A stretch of DNA of 64,000 bases, from positions 62,001-126,000 of the forward strand of contig QZDW01000009.1 of assembly GCA_009917545.1 (NCBI GenBank), given 5' to 3'. This stretch comes from a bacterium 1XD42-76. Lineage in GTDB: Bacteria > Bacillota > Clostridia > Lachnospirales > Lachnospiraceae. Below are positions 16,333 to 25,860 of this stretch, piece by piece; within the stretch, counting starts at the first letter, position 1; each line of letters opens with the position of its first letter. A program made the translations under genes and the position numbers. Below the pieces are notes generated by a model that saw only the letters and a program-made list of their open reading frames with translations, had not been told where the DNA came from and did no database searches.

Positions 16333-16893
16333 ATGCAAGAACAGCTGACTGCTGCAAAGAGAAATGATGCTCTGCGTATGTCCAACAAAGAATCGAACCG
16401 CTTTACACGCGAATGTCTGCAGACGGCCCTCATCTACCTGATGGGAGAAAAGTCTTTCGAAAAGATAAGTATTTCTGAGCTTGTACGGCGCTCTGGTGTA
16501 TCACGCACTGCCTTTTACCGTAACTATTCATCAAAAGAAGAGATTCTGAACGAGGCCTGCACCTCGATTCTCGATCATCTGTCCGCGAGCCTCTCTGATA
16601 CCAGGTATCAGAGTAATCCTGTGCTCTGGTATCATGACTTTTTCCAGGCAATCAAAGAGCATTCCGGCGTTTTTCAGCTTTTTTTGCAGGCGCATCTTTT
16701 GAATTCCCCTGCTTTTAATATATATTTCCTTTCGAAAAGGCCGAAAGCACGCGATAAATCCGAAGCTCATTACGAATTCCTTGCCTGGCAGGGAGCCTTG
16801 TCCACCATTCTCGTCCACTGGTTTCAGGACGGGATGCAGGAAAGTCCGGACAGCATGGCTGAACTCTGTGCAAGGATCTTGGAGGCACACTGA
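16333..16893 (+). CDS. TetR/AcrR family transcriptional regulator
   Basis: A 186-residue TetR-type regulator. The N-terminal helix-turn-helix is clear at about residues 22-66 (ALIYLMGEKSFEKISISELV, then RSGVSRTAFYRNYSSKEEIL). The C-terminal ligand domain resembles the TetR_C_7-like class common in clostridia. The start has AAGGAG 6 bp upstream. It is divergent from degV-cls and may regulate that unit and itself through the repeats in the gap. Confidence 0.9.
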   Translation: MQEQLTAAKRNDALRMSNKESNRFTRECLQTALIYLMGEKSFEKISISELVRRSGVSRTAFYRNYSSKEEILNEACTSILDHLSASLSDTRYQSNPVLWYHDFFQAIKEHSGVFQLFLQAHLLNSPAFNIYFLSKRPKARDKSEAHYEFLAWQGALSTILVHWFQDGMQESPDSMAELCARILEAH

Positions 16894-16921
16894 GACTGCA
16901 GTTTAATTGCTGAGCCAGAAC

Positions 16922-16959
16922 CCCGGGGATGCCGGCGTCAGGACGCTTACATCCCCGGG
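16922..16959. terminator. Bidirectional hairpin between tetR-type gene and tpiA
   Basis: A perfect 10-bp stem CCCGGGGATG / CATCCCCGGG encloses a second hairpin GCGTC-AG-GACGC. It is followed on the plus strand by TTCAAACAGTTTTTCT. It lies between the convergent ends of the regulator gene and tpiA and probably terminates both. Confidence 0.6.
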
Positions 16960-17048
16960 ATTCAAACAGTTTTTCTATTTAATTAAGAATACATTCATTG
17001 ACAGCACTTGCATTTACAATATGCTGGGAAGTCCGCTGTCGTGCTTTA

Positions 17049-17798
17049 CTATTTATAATTCACAATGCTTCCGAAATCAGCTTTCAGGGAAGCTCCGCCT
17101 ACAAGGCCGCCATCAATGTCAGCCTGTGCAAACAGCTCTGCTGCATTGCCTGCATTTACAGAACCGCCGTACTGAATCCGGATAGCCTCCTTTGTCGCCT
17201 CGTCATAGATCTCACCAATGCAGGTACGAATTGCGGCACATACCTCCTCCGCCTGCTCCGTGGTCGCCGTCCTGCCTGTTCCGATCGCCCAGATCGGTTC
17301 ATAAGCAATCACAGCTGCCTTTGCCTGATCTGCTGTCACATTCTGGAAAGCAATCTTTACCTGCTTGCGGATCCAGTCGATCGTAATTCCCTGTTCTCTC
17401 TGCTGCAATGTCTCTCCGCAGCAGATAATCGGGGTCAGCCCGTGCTCAAATGCCTTAACGACTTTTTTATTGACCGTTTCATCCGTCTCTGCAAAGTACT
17501 CTCTGCGCTCAGAGTGACCGATAATTACATATTTCACCCCGGCATCTGTCAGCATATTCGGAGAAATCTCCCCGGTGTATGCTCCTTTTTCCTCAAAATA
17601 CATGTTCTCGGCACCGACTGCGATGTTCGTACCCTTTACCGCCTCGACAACCGGAATCAGGTCAATGGCAGGAACACAGAATACAACGTCAGCCTCGTCT
17701 GTCGCCACTAACGGCTTTAACGTCTCCACCAAGGCAAGTGCCTCTGTAGGAGTCATGTTCATCTTCCAGTTCCCGGCAATAATTTTCCTTCTCGCCAT
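17049..17798 (-). CDS. tpiA: Triosephosphate isomerase
   Basis: A 249-residue TIM barrel that interconverts dihydroxyacetone phosphate and glyceraldehyde-3-phosphate. Substrate-binding Asn10 and Lys12 are in AGNWKMN, the catalytic His is in VIIGHSERR, and the catalytic Glu is in [11 protein letters not shown]. The start at 17798 follows ATGGAGGA. It is the last gene of the gap-pgk-tpiA operon, 30 bp after pgk. Confidence 0.98.
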   Translation of the reverse strand: MARRKIIAGNWKMNMTPTEALALVETLKPLVATDEADVVFCVPAIDLIPVVEAVKGTNIAVGAENMYFEEKGAYTGEISPNMLTDAGVKYVIIGHSERREYFAETDETVNKKVVKAFEHGLTPIICCGETLQQREQGITIDWIRKQVKIAFQNVTADQAKAAVIAYEPIWAIGTGRTATTEQAEEVCAAIRTCIGEIYDEATKEAIRIQYGGSVNAGNAAELFAQADIDGGLVGGASLKADFGSIVNYK

Positions 17799-17828
17799 AA
17801 CAGCATTTCCTCCATCCATGCCCGATTT

Positions 17829-19037
17829 TTATTTATCGTTCGCAGCCGCCACACCCGGAAGCTCTTTGCCCTCCAAAAATTCAAGGGAAGCGCCGCCGCC
17901 TGTGGAAATGTGGCTCATTTTATCACCAAACCCGTTCTGATTCACTGCTGCTGCCGAATCCCCGCCGCCGATAATGGTCGTGGCCTCAGTATCCGCCAGG
18001 GCTTTCGCCACAGCAATGGTGCCAGCTGCCAGTGTCGGATTCTCGAATACGCCCATTGGTCCATTCCAGACCACGGTCTTTGCGTTCTTCACTGCGTCTG
18101 CATAAATTTCGCAGGTCTTTGATCCGATATCCACGCCTTCTTTGTCAGACGGCATCGCATCTACGGAAACATGCTCCACTTCAACCGGAGCGTCAATCGG
18201 GTTCGGGAATGCAGCTACCACCGTAGTATCGACTGGAAGCAGAAGCTTCTTGCCGAGCTTTGCAGCCTTATCCATCATTTCTTTACAATAATCAAGCTTG
18301 GAATCGTCTACCAGGGAATTACCGATCTCTTTTCCCTGCGCTTTTAAAAACGTGTAGGCCATGCCGCCGCCGATGATTAACGTATCGCATTTCTCTAACA
18401 GGTTGGAAATCACGTTAAGCTTATCCGCCACCTTGGCGCCGCCCAGGATTGCTACAAACGGACGAACCGGATTCTCCACAGCATTGCCGAGAAAATCAAT
18501 TTCCTTCTGCATTAAGTATCCCACTACGGACGTGTCTACATACTGTGTCACGCCTACGTTCGAGCAGTGAGCGCGGTGAGCTGTACCAAATGCATCATTT
18601 ACAAACACATCGCAGATTGAAGCCAGGTCACGGCTGAACGCCTCGCCGTTCTTCGTCTCCTCAGCTCTGTAGCGGGTATTCTCAAGAAGAATAACGTCAC
18701 CGTCCTTCATAGCTTCCACAGCCGCTCTGGCATTCCCGCCTACCACTTCACGGTCAGCGGCAAACTTCACCTCCTGGCCCAAGAGCTCAGAAAGCCGCTT
18801 TGCCACAGGCGCCAGGGAAAGCTCAGGCTTCGGCTCTCCTTTCGGCTTTCCCAGATGGGAACAAAGAATAATTTTTCCACCGTCGCCAATCAGTTTCTTA
18901 ATCGTTGGCAGTGCGGCCACCAGACGATTCTCATCTGTGATCTTCCCTTCCTTCAAAGGAACGTTAAAATCACAGCGCACCAGGACTCTCTGTCCCTTTA
19001 CGTTGATATCATCAACAGACTTTTTATTTAAAGACAT
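17829..19037 (-). CDS. pgk: Phosphoglycerate kinase
   Basis: A 402-residue monomeric kinase that transfers phosphate from 1,3-bisphosphoglycerate to [11 protein letters not shown] near the N-terminus binds substrate, and the C-terminal [11 protein letters not shown] helix contacts nucleotide. The length is normal for the family. The start at 19037 follows CAGGAGGA; an in-frame extension to 19127 crosses the intergenic hairpin and is rejected. Middle gene of the glycolytic operon. Confidence 0.98.
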   Translation of the reverse strand: MSLNKKSVDDINVKGQRVLVRCDFNVPLKEGKITDENRLVAALPTIKKLIGDGGKIILCSHLGKPKGEPKPELSLAPVAKRLSELLGQEVKFAADREVVGGNARAAVEAMKDGDVILLENTRYRAEETKNGEAFSRDLASICDVFVNDAFGTAHRAHCSNVGVTQYVDTSVVGYLMQKEIDFLGNAVENPVRPFVAILGGAKVADKLNVISNLLEKCDTLIIGGGMAYTFLKAQGKEIGNSLVDDSKLDYCKEMMDKAAKLGKKLLLPVDTTVVAAFPNPIDAPVEVEHVSVDAMPSDKEGVDIGSKTCEIYADAVKNAKTVVWNGPMGVFENPTLAAGTIAVAKALADTEATTIIGGGDSAAAVNQNGFGDKMSHISTGGGASLEFLEGKELPGVAAANDK

Positions 19038-19100
19038 AATTATATTTCCTCCTGCCCGGGATGGCTGCGAATCTCCCCATACATCCCTGCATATAAAATA

Positions 19101-19125
19101 GGTCCGGCCCAAAACAGACCGGACC
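19101..19125 (-). terminator. Hairpin in gap-pgk spacer (partial terminator or processing site)
   Basis: GGTCCGG and CCGGACC form a 7-bp stem with an 11-nt loop in the 110-bp spacer, followed on the minus strand by TATTTTATAT. A weak terminator or mRNA processing site here would let gap be expressed above pgk and tpiA. Confidence 0.45.
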
Positions 19126-19147
19126 ATCTATGAACATGTCCTGTTCC

Positions 19148-20167
19148 TTAAGCGTTCAGAAGCTTTCCGAAATGCTTGATGGTACGAACCATCTGGCTTG
19201 TGTAGGAATTCTCATTGTCATACCAGGAAACAACCTGTACCTCGGATGTGTTCTCGTCGATCGGCAGAACCATCGTCTGGGTGGAATCGAACAGGGATCC
19301 ATATCTCATACCAACGATATCGCTGGATACGATCTCGTCTGTGTTGTATCCAAAGGACTCGTTGGAAGCAGCCTTCATTGCCTCGTTAATGGACTCCTTT
19401 GTCGGCTGTCCCTTTACAACGGCCGTCAGAATCGTCGTGGAACCAGTCGGTGTGGGAACACGCTGTGCAGCGCCGATCAGCTTGCCGTTTAAAGCCGGGA
19501 TGACAAGACCGATCGCCTTGGCAGCGCCTGTGCTGTTGGGAACAATGTTGATCGCGGCAGCGCGGCTTCTTCTCTTATCACCCTTTCTCTGCGGGCCGTC
19601 TAATGTCATCTGGTCGCCTGTATACGCATGAATCGTGCACATGATACCGGACTGAATCGGATACGAGTCATTTAAAGCCTTTGCCATCGGAGCCAGGCAG
19701 TTGGTCGTACAGGAAGCAGCAGAGATAATATGATCCTCTTTGCTCAGCGTTTCGTGATTTACATTGTAAACGATCGTCGGAAGGTCGTTTCCTGCCGGAG
19801 CGGAGATGATAACGTGCTTAGCGCCTGCATCAATATGAGCCTGAGCTTTGGCTTTACTGGTATAGAATCCGGTGCACTCAAGGACAACGTCAACACCGAT
19901 CTCGCCCCACGGAAGCTCAGCAGCATTCGCCTTAGCATAGATCTTGATCTCCTTGCCGTCAACGGTGATGGAATCCTCGCCGCTGGACACCTTGTCCGCC
20001 AGCGCATATCTTCCCTGTGTGGAATCATACTTTAAAAGATGTGCAAGCATATCCGGGGATGTCAGATCATTAATTGCCACAATCTCAAAACCCTCCGCAC
20101 CAAACATCTGTCTGAACGCCAGACGACCGATACGGCCGAAACCATTAATTGCAACTTTAACTGCCAT
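19148..20167 (-). CDS. gapA: Glyceraldehyde-3-phosphate dehydrogenase
   Basis: A 339-residue type I NAD-dependent GAPDH that oxidises glyceraldehyde-3-phosphate to 1,3-bisphosphoglycerate. The NAD motif [12 protein letters not shown] is at the N-terminus and the catalytic Cys is in [17 protein letters not shown]. The start at 20167 has an AGGAGG site. It is the first gene of gap-pgk-tpiA; its promoter and a 17-bp palindrome lie immediately upstream. Confidence 0.98.
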   Translation of the reverse strand: MAVKVAINGFGRIGRLAFRQMFGAEGFEIVAINDLTSPDMLAHLLKYDSTQGRYALADKVSSGEDSITVDGKEIKIYAKANAAELPWGEIGVDVVLECTGFYTSKAKAQAHIDAGAKHVIISAPAGNDLPTIVYNVNHETLSKEDHIISAASCTTNCLAPMAKALNDSYPIQSGIMCTIHAYTGDQMTLDGPQRKGDKRRSRAAAINIVPNSTGAAKAIGLVIPALNGKLIGAAQRVPTPTGSTTILTAVVKGQPTKESINEAMKAASNESFGYNTDEIVSSDIVGMRYGSLFDSTQTMVLPIDENTSEVQVVSWYDNENSYTSQMVRTIKHFGKLLNA

Positions 20168-20181
20168 TGTACATTCCTCCT

Positions 20182-20198
20182 AATCATATCATATGATT
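20182..20198. promoter_or_regulatory. Perfect palindrome AATCATAT-C-ATATGATT before gapA
   Basis: An 8+1+8 perfect inverted repeat lies between the -10 box and the ribosome binding site of gapA, a position suited to an operator or an mRNA-stabilising hairpin. No regulator gene is adjacent in this direction. Confidence 0.5.
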
Positions 20199-20223
20199 GC
20201 TGAATAGTAATCAACTTTATAAT

Positions 20224-20252
20224 ATTGTACCTAATTCTTCCAGAAATAGCAA
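20224..20252 (-). promoter_or_regulatory. gapA operon promoter (TTGCTA-17-TACAAT)
   Basis: On the minus strand TTGCTA (20252-20247) and TACAAT (20229-20224) have 17-bp spacing, giving a leader of roughly 50 nt before gapA. Confidence 0.7.
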
Positions 20253-20370
20253 TCCCTTTTTATAAAATCATCCAAAAATCCCTCCTTATTTTTTATTGCA
20301 TGTTCCGCTGTTTTTCTATATACTTGGGATATCCGTAAACGGCGGTGCAGAGCGCCGCAGGAGGTATCAC

Positions 20371-21975
20371 ATGCTCAGAAAAATCCGAACGCTGTCACTG
20401 GAGAAACAGCTTTTAATCAGCTTTCTTATTGTGTCTGTTTTCCTGCTTCTCCTCTCTCTCAGTATAACCTTATCCTTCAATCTTACCCGCCAGCGGCAGG
20501 AAATTGATAAAAATTTAAGCGGCATTGCTTCCTATATTTCCTCAATGGATCAGGTCGTCTCCATGTTAGAAGCCGGATATCCGGACATTGCAGCCGTCGC
20601 AGAGTTAGATTCCCTGTACGAGACCTTTGCCACAGTAAATGTCATTGCCGTATATAATGCAGGCGGGCTGCGCTTTTACCATACAAACCGGCGGGAAGCC
20701 GGCGAGACTTCCCTGAACGGAGAAGAGGATGCCATTCTGAACGGCAGCCCGCCTTATATCACTACCGGCTTCGGCACACGCGGCACTCAGCGCCGCGCCT
20801 ATCATGCCATTCATAATGAAGAAGGAACGATCATCGGCTTTGTTATGGTTTCCGTATTCACGGATTATATCACACGTCAGGCGCAGGCGCTTCTGCCTGC
20901 ATATGCACTGATTCTGCTTATAATGCTGTTTGTCAGCCTCCTGCTCTCAAACGCCATTGTCCGCCTCCTGCGCACTTCTCTAATGGGGCATCGGCCGGAA
21001 GAGCTTTTGGAGCTGTACCGCGAACAGGCCAATGTTCTCAACGCTATTGAGGACGGGCTGATCGCTTCCGACCGTTTTGGCACTGTCATATTTGCCAATC
21101 AAACGGCCCTGCAGATTCTTCCCCCTGACACCTGTGCGGCTGGTTTTTTTCTGGCGGATCTCTTTCCCCAGACCGCGATGGCCTCTGTCCTGAGGACCGG
21201 GCAGGCATCCGGACGCCGCTCTCTTTCTTTATATGGACGCCAGCTCCTGGTTAATGAGATCCCGATCCAGGCTGACGGCTCAGTTCAGGGAATTCTTACC
21301 ATTCTCAACGACCGCACAGAGATGGAGTCCCTTTTCGACGAGCTGTCAGGCGCCAGAGCCATGCTGGATACCCTCAGAGCCTTCAACCATGAGTTTTTAA
21401 ATAAGCTGCATGTGATTCTGGGATATCTTCAGACCGGGGAAACACAAAAAGCCATCGCCTTTATCATAAACAGTAATCTTGTCACCAGCCAGGCCATCCG
21501 TCAGACAGCCGATTCCATCCGCGTTTCCCGCATTTGTGCACTCGTAATCGGGAAAATGATGCACGCAGCAGAGCTTGGCATCCGGCTTTTGGTGACGCCA
21601 GACAGCCGATGCCTGGAACGAGATCTTCTTCTTCCCGTGGATTCCTTTATCACTATCGCAGGGAATCTGCTGGAAAACGCCATTGAAGAGCTTTGTGGCT
21701 GTCAGAAGGAGGTAAAAGAAATCACACTCGGTATCTATTGCAGGGAGGAATGCAATCTTGTCACCTGTGAAGACACGGGAGATGGGATTGACGAGGAACT
21801 TCTCGCACATATTTACGAGAAGGGAGTCTCCTCCAAAGGCGAGAACCGGGGTACTGGACTCTTCCTGATCCACAATCTGGTAAAAGAATATCACGGAACG
21901 ATTGAGATCGAGACAGAGGCCGGGCTCGGCACCTGCTTCACGCTCACCTTCACTGACATGACAGAAAGGAACTGA
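20371..21975 (+). CDS. CitA/DcuS-type sensor histidine kinase
   Basis: A 534-residue membrane sensor. A first transmembrane helix lies at about residues 12-35, an extracytoplasmic Cache/PASp domain follows, and a second helix (LLPAYALILLIMLFVSLLLS) ends near residue 200. A cytoplasmic PAS domain follows, then the SpoOB-type phosphoacceptor segment FNHEFLNKLHVILGY and a HATPase domain (GNLLENAIEEL, DTGDGID, GTGLFLIHNLV). This family senses extracellular C4-dicarboxylates, citrate or related acids. I choose the ATG at 20371 because it has a CAGGAGG site, not the in-frame ATG at 20296. The response regulator starts one base after the stop. Confidence 0.92.
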   Translation: MLRKIRTLSLEKQLLISFLIVSVFLLLLSLSITLSFNLTRQRQEIDKNLSGIASYISSMDQVVSMLEAGYPDIAAVAELDSLYETFATVNVIAVYNAGGLRFYHTNRREAGETSLNGEEDAILNGSPPYITTGFGTRGTQRRAYHAIHNEEGTIIGFVMVSVFTDYITRQAQALLPAYALILLIMLFVSLLLSNAIVRLLRTSLMGHRPEELLELYREQANVLNAIEDGLIASDRFGTVIFANQTALQILPPDTCAAGFFLADLFPQTAMASVLRTGQASGRRSLSLYGRQLLVNEIPIQADGSVQGILTILNDRTEMESLFDELSGARAMLDTLRAFNHEFLNKLHVILGYLQTGETQKAIAFIINSNLVTSQAIRQTADSIRVSRICALVIGKMMHAAELGIRLLVTPDSRCLERDLLLPVDSFITIAGNLLENAIEELCGCQKEVKEITLGIYCREECNLVTCEDTGDGIDEELLAHIYEKGVSSKGENRGTGLFLIHNLVKEYHGTIEIETEAGLGTCFTLTFTDMTERN

Positions 21976-21976
21976 C

Positions 21977-22669
21977 ATGACATATCGTGTAATTATCATA
22001 GAGGATGACCCGATGGTGGCAGCCATCAACCGCCAGTATACAGAGGTTACGCCATCCTTCCGTGTGGAAAAACTTTTTAAAAGCGGAAAGGAAGCGCTCG
22101 AATACCTGAAAAGGCAGACCGCGGATCTCATTATTCTCGATTATTATACGCCGCTTATGAACGGCGCTGAGTTCATTGACGCGCTTCACCGCATGGGGAA
22201 AACACCGTCCATCATCATGGTAACATCAGCCAATGATACAGATATCATCCGCTCGTTAATCGGACGCGGTGTGATTGATTATCTTGTAAAACCATTTGAA
22301 TACTGCCGGTTCAAGGCAGCACTCGACCGCTTTCTCGAGGCGAGAGCAGCTCTGTCAAATATGAAGGGCAGTCTGGACCAGCATTCCATAGACCGCCTTC
22401 TGCCATACCAGAGACAGCCCTCCGAGACCTCCTCCCAGCTTGCAAAGGGGCTGAGTGAGACCACTTTGAAGCTCATCCAGGACTTTCTTCGTGACAGACA
22501 GGACAATCTTTTTACGAGCGAGCAGATCGCCGGGCAGCTCCATCTGTCGCGCATTACGATTCGGCGCTATATGAATTATCTGCTGGATACAGGGGAAATC
22601 ATCAGTACCATTGACTACAAAACCGGAGGCAGACCATCCATAAAATACGGTCTGACAGGCGAAAAATAA
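21977..22669 (+). CDS. CitB/DcuR-type response regulator
   Basis: A 230-residue response regulator. The receiver domain spans residues 1-120 with phosphoacceptor Asp in LIILDYYTP, preceding acidic residues IIEDDP, and the conserved Lys in YLVKPF. The C-terminal half has the helix-turn-helix of the CitT/DcuR group (FTSEQIAGQLHLSRITIRRY and TGEI...YKTGGRPS). It forms an operon with the upstream kinase, and the next gene is a GltS symporter, the probable target. Confidence 0.93.
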   Translation: MTYRVIIIEDDPMVAAINRQYTEVTPSFRVEKLFKSGKEALEYLKRQTADLIILDYYTPLMNGAEFIDALHRMGKTPSIIMVTSANDTDIIRSLIGRGVIDYLVKPFEYCRFKAALDRFLEARAALSNMKGSLDQHSIDRLLPYQRQPSETSSQLAKGLSETTLKLIQDFLRDRQDNLFTSEQIAGQLHLSRITIRRYMNYLLDTGEIISTIDYKTGGRPSIKYGLTGEK

Positions 22670-22691
22670 GTCATTTCGACGGATTTATCAT

Positions 22692-22759
22692 TTACAAAAG
22701 TTACAAAAGGCTGTTAGATACTTACATAAATTGACTTTGAAATCAAATTCTTTTACACT
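22692..22759 (+). promoter_or_regulatory. gltS promoter with upstream direct repeat
   Basis: TTGACT (22731-22736) and TACACT (22754-22759) are 17 bp apart. Just upstream two abutting copies of TTACAAAAG (22692-22709) form a direct repeat, the usual arrangement for CitB-family response-regulator binding. The leader of about 140 nt is otherwise featureless. Confidence 0.6.
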
Positions 22760-22903
22760 TTTTTCATAAAGCAGGAAACACTCTGACCGTTCTCTGGTAA
22801 GATCAAGGGCCCTTTCTTACAAGGGAACAACAAAGCAATCGGTTGCCTGCAAGGCTCTCCTGGAACCAACAAGACGAGTGAAAAAGGATTGGAGGATGTA
22901 TTT

Positions 22904-24154
22904 ATGGAAGCTATTATCAGCTATTTTGGCAAATATACACCTGCTGCCGACGGGGCAGTCGCTTCATTTAAGTTTGAGTACCTCTGTACACTGGGCTTTG
23001 CCGCTATCGTAATTTTCCTAGGACGCGCGATTGTGGCACGATCCTCTGCTTTAAAGAAGTATGCGATACCGGCGCCTGTTGTTTCCGGTATTATCTTTTC
23101 TCTCATGATCTCCGCAGTCAAGCTAAGCGGAACCGTAAGTATTTCTTTTGATGCTGCTATCATGAAGGATCTCTGCCAGAACCTGTTCTTCCTCTGTGTG
23201 GGCTTCGGCTTCAGCGCCAAAATGTTAAAACAGGCCGGCGGAAGGCTGTGTGTGATGATCGCCTTTGCTGCATGCCTTCTGATTACCTGCCAGGACATCA
23301 TCGGTGTACTGTTAAGTCAGGTCATCGGCCTTCATCCTCTCCTGGCCCTGCAGTGCTCTTCCGCAGCCATGTCCGGAGGCGTGGGAACTGCATCTGCCTT
23401 TGGTCCTATCTTTGAAGCGTGGGGGGCTGCGGACGCTACTACCATAGGGGTTGCTGCTGGTACTCTGGGGAATGTCATGGGTTCCCTGATCGGCGGTCCT
23501 GTGGCTGCATTCCTGATTGCAAAGCACGGCCTCAGGTCAGATCCCAATGACAAGCCGGAATCTGTTGCATCCGGAAAGGTTCCCGCGTTGGACAATACCA
23601 AAATGATTATGATGTTCGCCCTAACGCTGCTTCTTGCAGCACTCGGCATGCCGATTTACTGTCTGCTTGACAACATCCCTATGATCGAGATGCCGAAATT
23701 TATCGGCTGCCTGTTTGCAGGCGCTATTGCGCGCAATGTCATGGAAGCTGCCGGAATCCGCTTCTATGTACCGGAGGTAGATGCAATCGAGCACATGTTC
23801 CTTGAACTTTATCTGGCACTCGTACTGATGACGACAGACTTCACTAAACTGGCGCCGGTCGCCGGGCAGATGGGCGTAATCCTGCTCGCACAGGCTGTAT
23901 TCATTGCTCTCTTTGGTATCTTCGTATCCTTTAACCTGTTCGGCCGCGACTACGGCGCGGCTGTCATGACAGCCGGCAATATCGGCTGGGGCTGCGGTTC
24001 TGGTTCCAATGCTGTAGCAAATGAAAAAGCCCTTATGGATCAGTATGGCTGGCATAATATCGCCTGGGTATTATATCCCTCCTTTGCTGTCATCATTGAC
24101 GATATCTATAATCCGATCTTCCTGTCCATATTTGGAAGTTTCTTCAAAGGCTGA
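22904..24154 (+). CDS. gltS: Sodium:glutamate symporter (ESS family)
   Basis: A 416-residue polytopic transporter of the GltS/ESS family, which couples L-glutamate uptake to Na+. Two inverted repeats with re-entrant loops are visible through the glycine-rich AAMSGGVGTASAFGP and the matching ITAGN-type segment AVMTAGNIGWGCGSGSNAVAN. The ATG at 22904 follows TTGGAGGATG. It sits behind a two-component system that probably controls it, and gdhA in the same window could consume the glutamate (inference). Confidence 0.92.
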   Translation: MEAIISYFGKYTPAADGAVASFKFEYLCTLGFAAIVIFLGRAIVARSSALKKYAIPAPVVSGIIFSLMISAVKLSGTVSISFDAAIMKDLCQNLFFLCVGFGFSAKMLKQAGGRLCVMIAFAACLLITCQDIIGVLLSQVIGLHPLLALQCSSAAMSGGVGTASAFGPIFEAWGAADATTIGVAAGTLGNVMGSLIGGPVAAFLIAKHGLRSDPNDKPESVASGKVPALDNTKMIMMFALTLLLAALGMPIYCLLDNIPMIEMPKFIGCLFAGAIARNVMEAAGIRFYVPEVDAIEHMFLELYLALVLMTTDFTKLAPVAGQMGVILLAQAVFIALFGIFVSFNLFGRDYGAAVMTAGNIGWGCGSGSNAVANEKALMDQYGWHNIAWVLYPSFAVIIDDIYNPIFLSIFGSFFKG

Positions 24155-24196
24155 GTACTGATTTTCGAAGGGAACAACCATCCACAACCTCCTTAT

Positions 24197-24232
24197 GTCC
24201 GGCCGAAAGATATCGTTTCGGCCGGACTTTTT
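24197..24232 (+). terminator. Strong intrinsic terminator of gltS
   Basis: A 12-bp perfect stem GTCCGGCCGAAA / TTTCGGCCGGAC with a 7-nt loop is followed by TTTTTC, 43 bp after the gltS stop. Confidence 0.92.
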
Positions 24233-24480
24233 CTGTCCGCCCGTTATATTTTTCCCGCATATTATACTTTTTCCATTTTTGGTATTATTTCTATTTTCAG
24301 TATTATATCGTATAATAAGACTATTTGACATGCCTGTTTTTACCCCTCCTGACCGTTTGTCTCTCCAGATGTCCATCACAAAAGGCGATCTCATGTGCCA
24401 ATACCAGGGGCTCATGTGGTATATACGACACACCTGCCTGAGTAGTAACTGCCAGCACAGTGACGCACTTATCTTGAAAT
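24233..24480. other. AT-rich intergenic stretch without recognised gene
   Basis: No convincing coding frame. The only structure noted is a perfect 7+3+7 palindrome TATTATA-TCG-TATAATA at 24301-24317. The minus-strand frame of 120 codons here has no ribosome binding site and overlaps the gltS terminator. Confidence 0.5.
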
Positions 24481-24695
24481 AACCTTCATGCGCCCACAGA
24501 TGAGCACACTACCATAAATGAAAGTAGTCACGGCGCATTTGGCATTCCTGAATTTATGCCGCCTATTGGCGGCGGATTTTCATAGTAAACCTTCATGCGC
24601 TCGCAGGTGAGCACACTACCATAAATGAAAGTAGTCACGGCGCATTTGGCATTCCTGAATTTATGCCGCCTAACGGCGGCGAGATTTTCATGGTA
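24481..24695 (-). repeat. Structured interspersed repeats, tandem pair (copies H and I)
   Basis: Two head-to-tail units in reverse orientation, boundary near 24587. Read on the minus strand they begin with TACTATGAAAATC or a variant. The GC hairpins are GCCGCC-TAAC-GGCGGC (I) and CCGCC-TATT-GGCGG (H). The final hairpin is GCTC/GAGC in I against GCTC/GGGC in H. They are antisense to gltS and to the TAXI gene that follow on the plus strand. Confidence 0.9.
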
Positions 24696-24821
24696 ATATG
24701 GGATTCTAACATCCGGGTTTTCTTTACAATTTGGATTGAATTCTACTTTTATTTAGGATAAAATAACATTATACAGATAAACAGACTGGCCCGCCGTCTT
24801 GTATGAGAGCAGGCAGATTGG

Positions 24822-25842
24822 ATGAACAACGACATGAAAATACACAACACAGTTTCCATTATATTTCTTTTTCTGATATGTTTTCTGACTGGCGGCTGTT
24901 CTGGAAACGCACCGGCTCCTTCCGGGCCACAGCAGCACTCTGCTCATACTACTTGTGCGTGTGTTGACGATCGGTACAGCTGACAGCGGAGGAACTATGT
25001 CGCTTGTCGGCAGAGCAATTGCTCAGGTCATCAGTAATTCCGACAGCAGCATCAACATAAATATCAGCACCTCCACCGGTTCTTCAGAAAACGTGCGTTC
25101 TCTGATGGAGGGAGAGGTCGATCTGGCTCTTGTAAGCGGAGATATTGCTCTGGCTGCGGTAAATGCAGAAGATGAATTCAGCGAAGAGCCTTCAAAGGAG
25201 CTACGGGCGATCGCTGCTGTATATTCGAGCGTCTCCGGTTGGCTCGCTCCTTCCTCACTTGGACTCTCTTATGTCCATGACTTAAAGGGGAAACGCCTCG
25301 GCATCGGTCCCAGGGATTCCACGACTGAATTGTCAGCAAGAGTTGCCCTGGAAACGATGGGAATTTATGACACCAATACCATGCTGAAAAGCTGTGGGCT
25401 AGGCTCCGGAGCTCAGGAGATCCGCAATCAGTCTCTGGACGCCGTTCATGCCTTCGCTGGTCTCCCGGTCCAGGGATTATATGAATTAGCCGAAGCTGTT
25501 CCCTGCACTGTCCTGAAGTACACAGAGGAAGAGCTGGCTTCCATTCTTGCTGAAAATCCTTTTTATTATCCGGAAATCATCCCGGCAGGCTCTTACCGCG
25601 GCCAGACAGAAGCAGTCGAAACCTTTGGGATTAAATGCCTTTTATGTGTCAGTGCAGAAATGGACGATGAACTGGTCTATGAATTGACAGATATCCTCTA
25701 TCAGGGAATACCAGAATTGAAAGAAATGCACGGAGCACTTTCCCCGATAGGGGAAAGCAGCTTCCTGTGCTCCGGGCTGCCGATCCGTCTGCATCCCGGA
25801 GCAGAACGCTTCTACCGGGAACAGCATCTGCTTCCGGAATAA
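24822..25842 (+). pseudogene. TAXI-type TRAP solute-binding lipoprotein, probably frameshifted
   Basis: An ATG at 24822 (or 24834) opens a lipoprotein signal peptide ending in LTGGC-SGN, but that frame stops at 24983. The mature protein continues in the next frame from about 24955 (VRVLTIGTADSGGTMSLVGR) to 25842. A single extra base near 24950 would explain the break. The mature part resembles TAXI-family extracytoplasmic receptors of TRAP transporters: the N-terminal TIGTADSGGT, then GEVDLALVSGDIA and LKGKRLGIGP. No TRAP membrane subunit is nearby, so it is an orphan. Either the gene is inactive, or a signal-less GTG-started protein is made at 24955, or the break is a sequencing error. Confidence 0.65.
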
Positions 25843-25860
25843 TTGAACATAATATCTTCC

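Noticed and set aside
24071-24433. 120-codon minus-strand frame
   Set aside because: It overlaps the gltS end and its terminator and has no ribosome binding site or recognisable domain.
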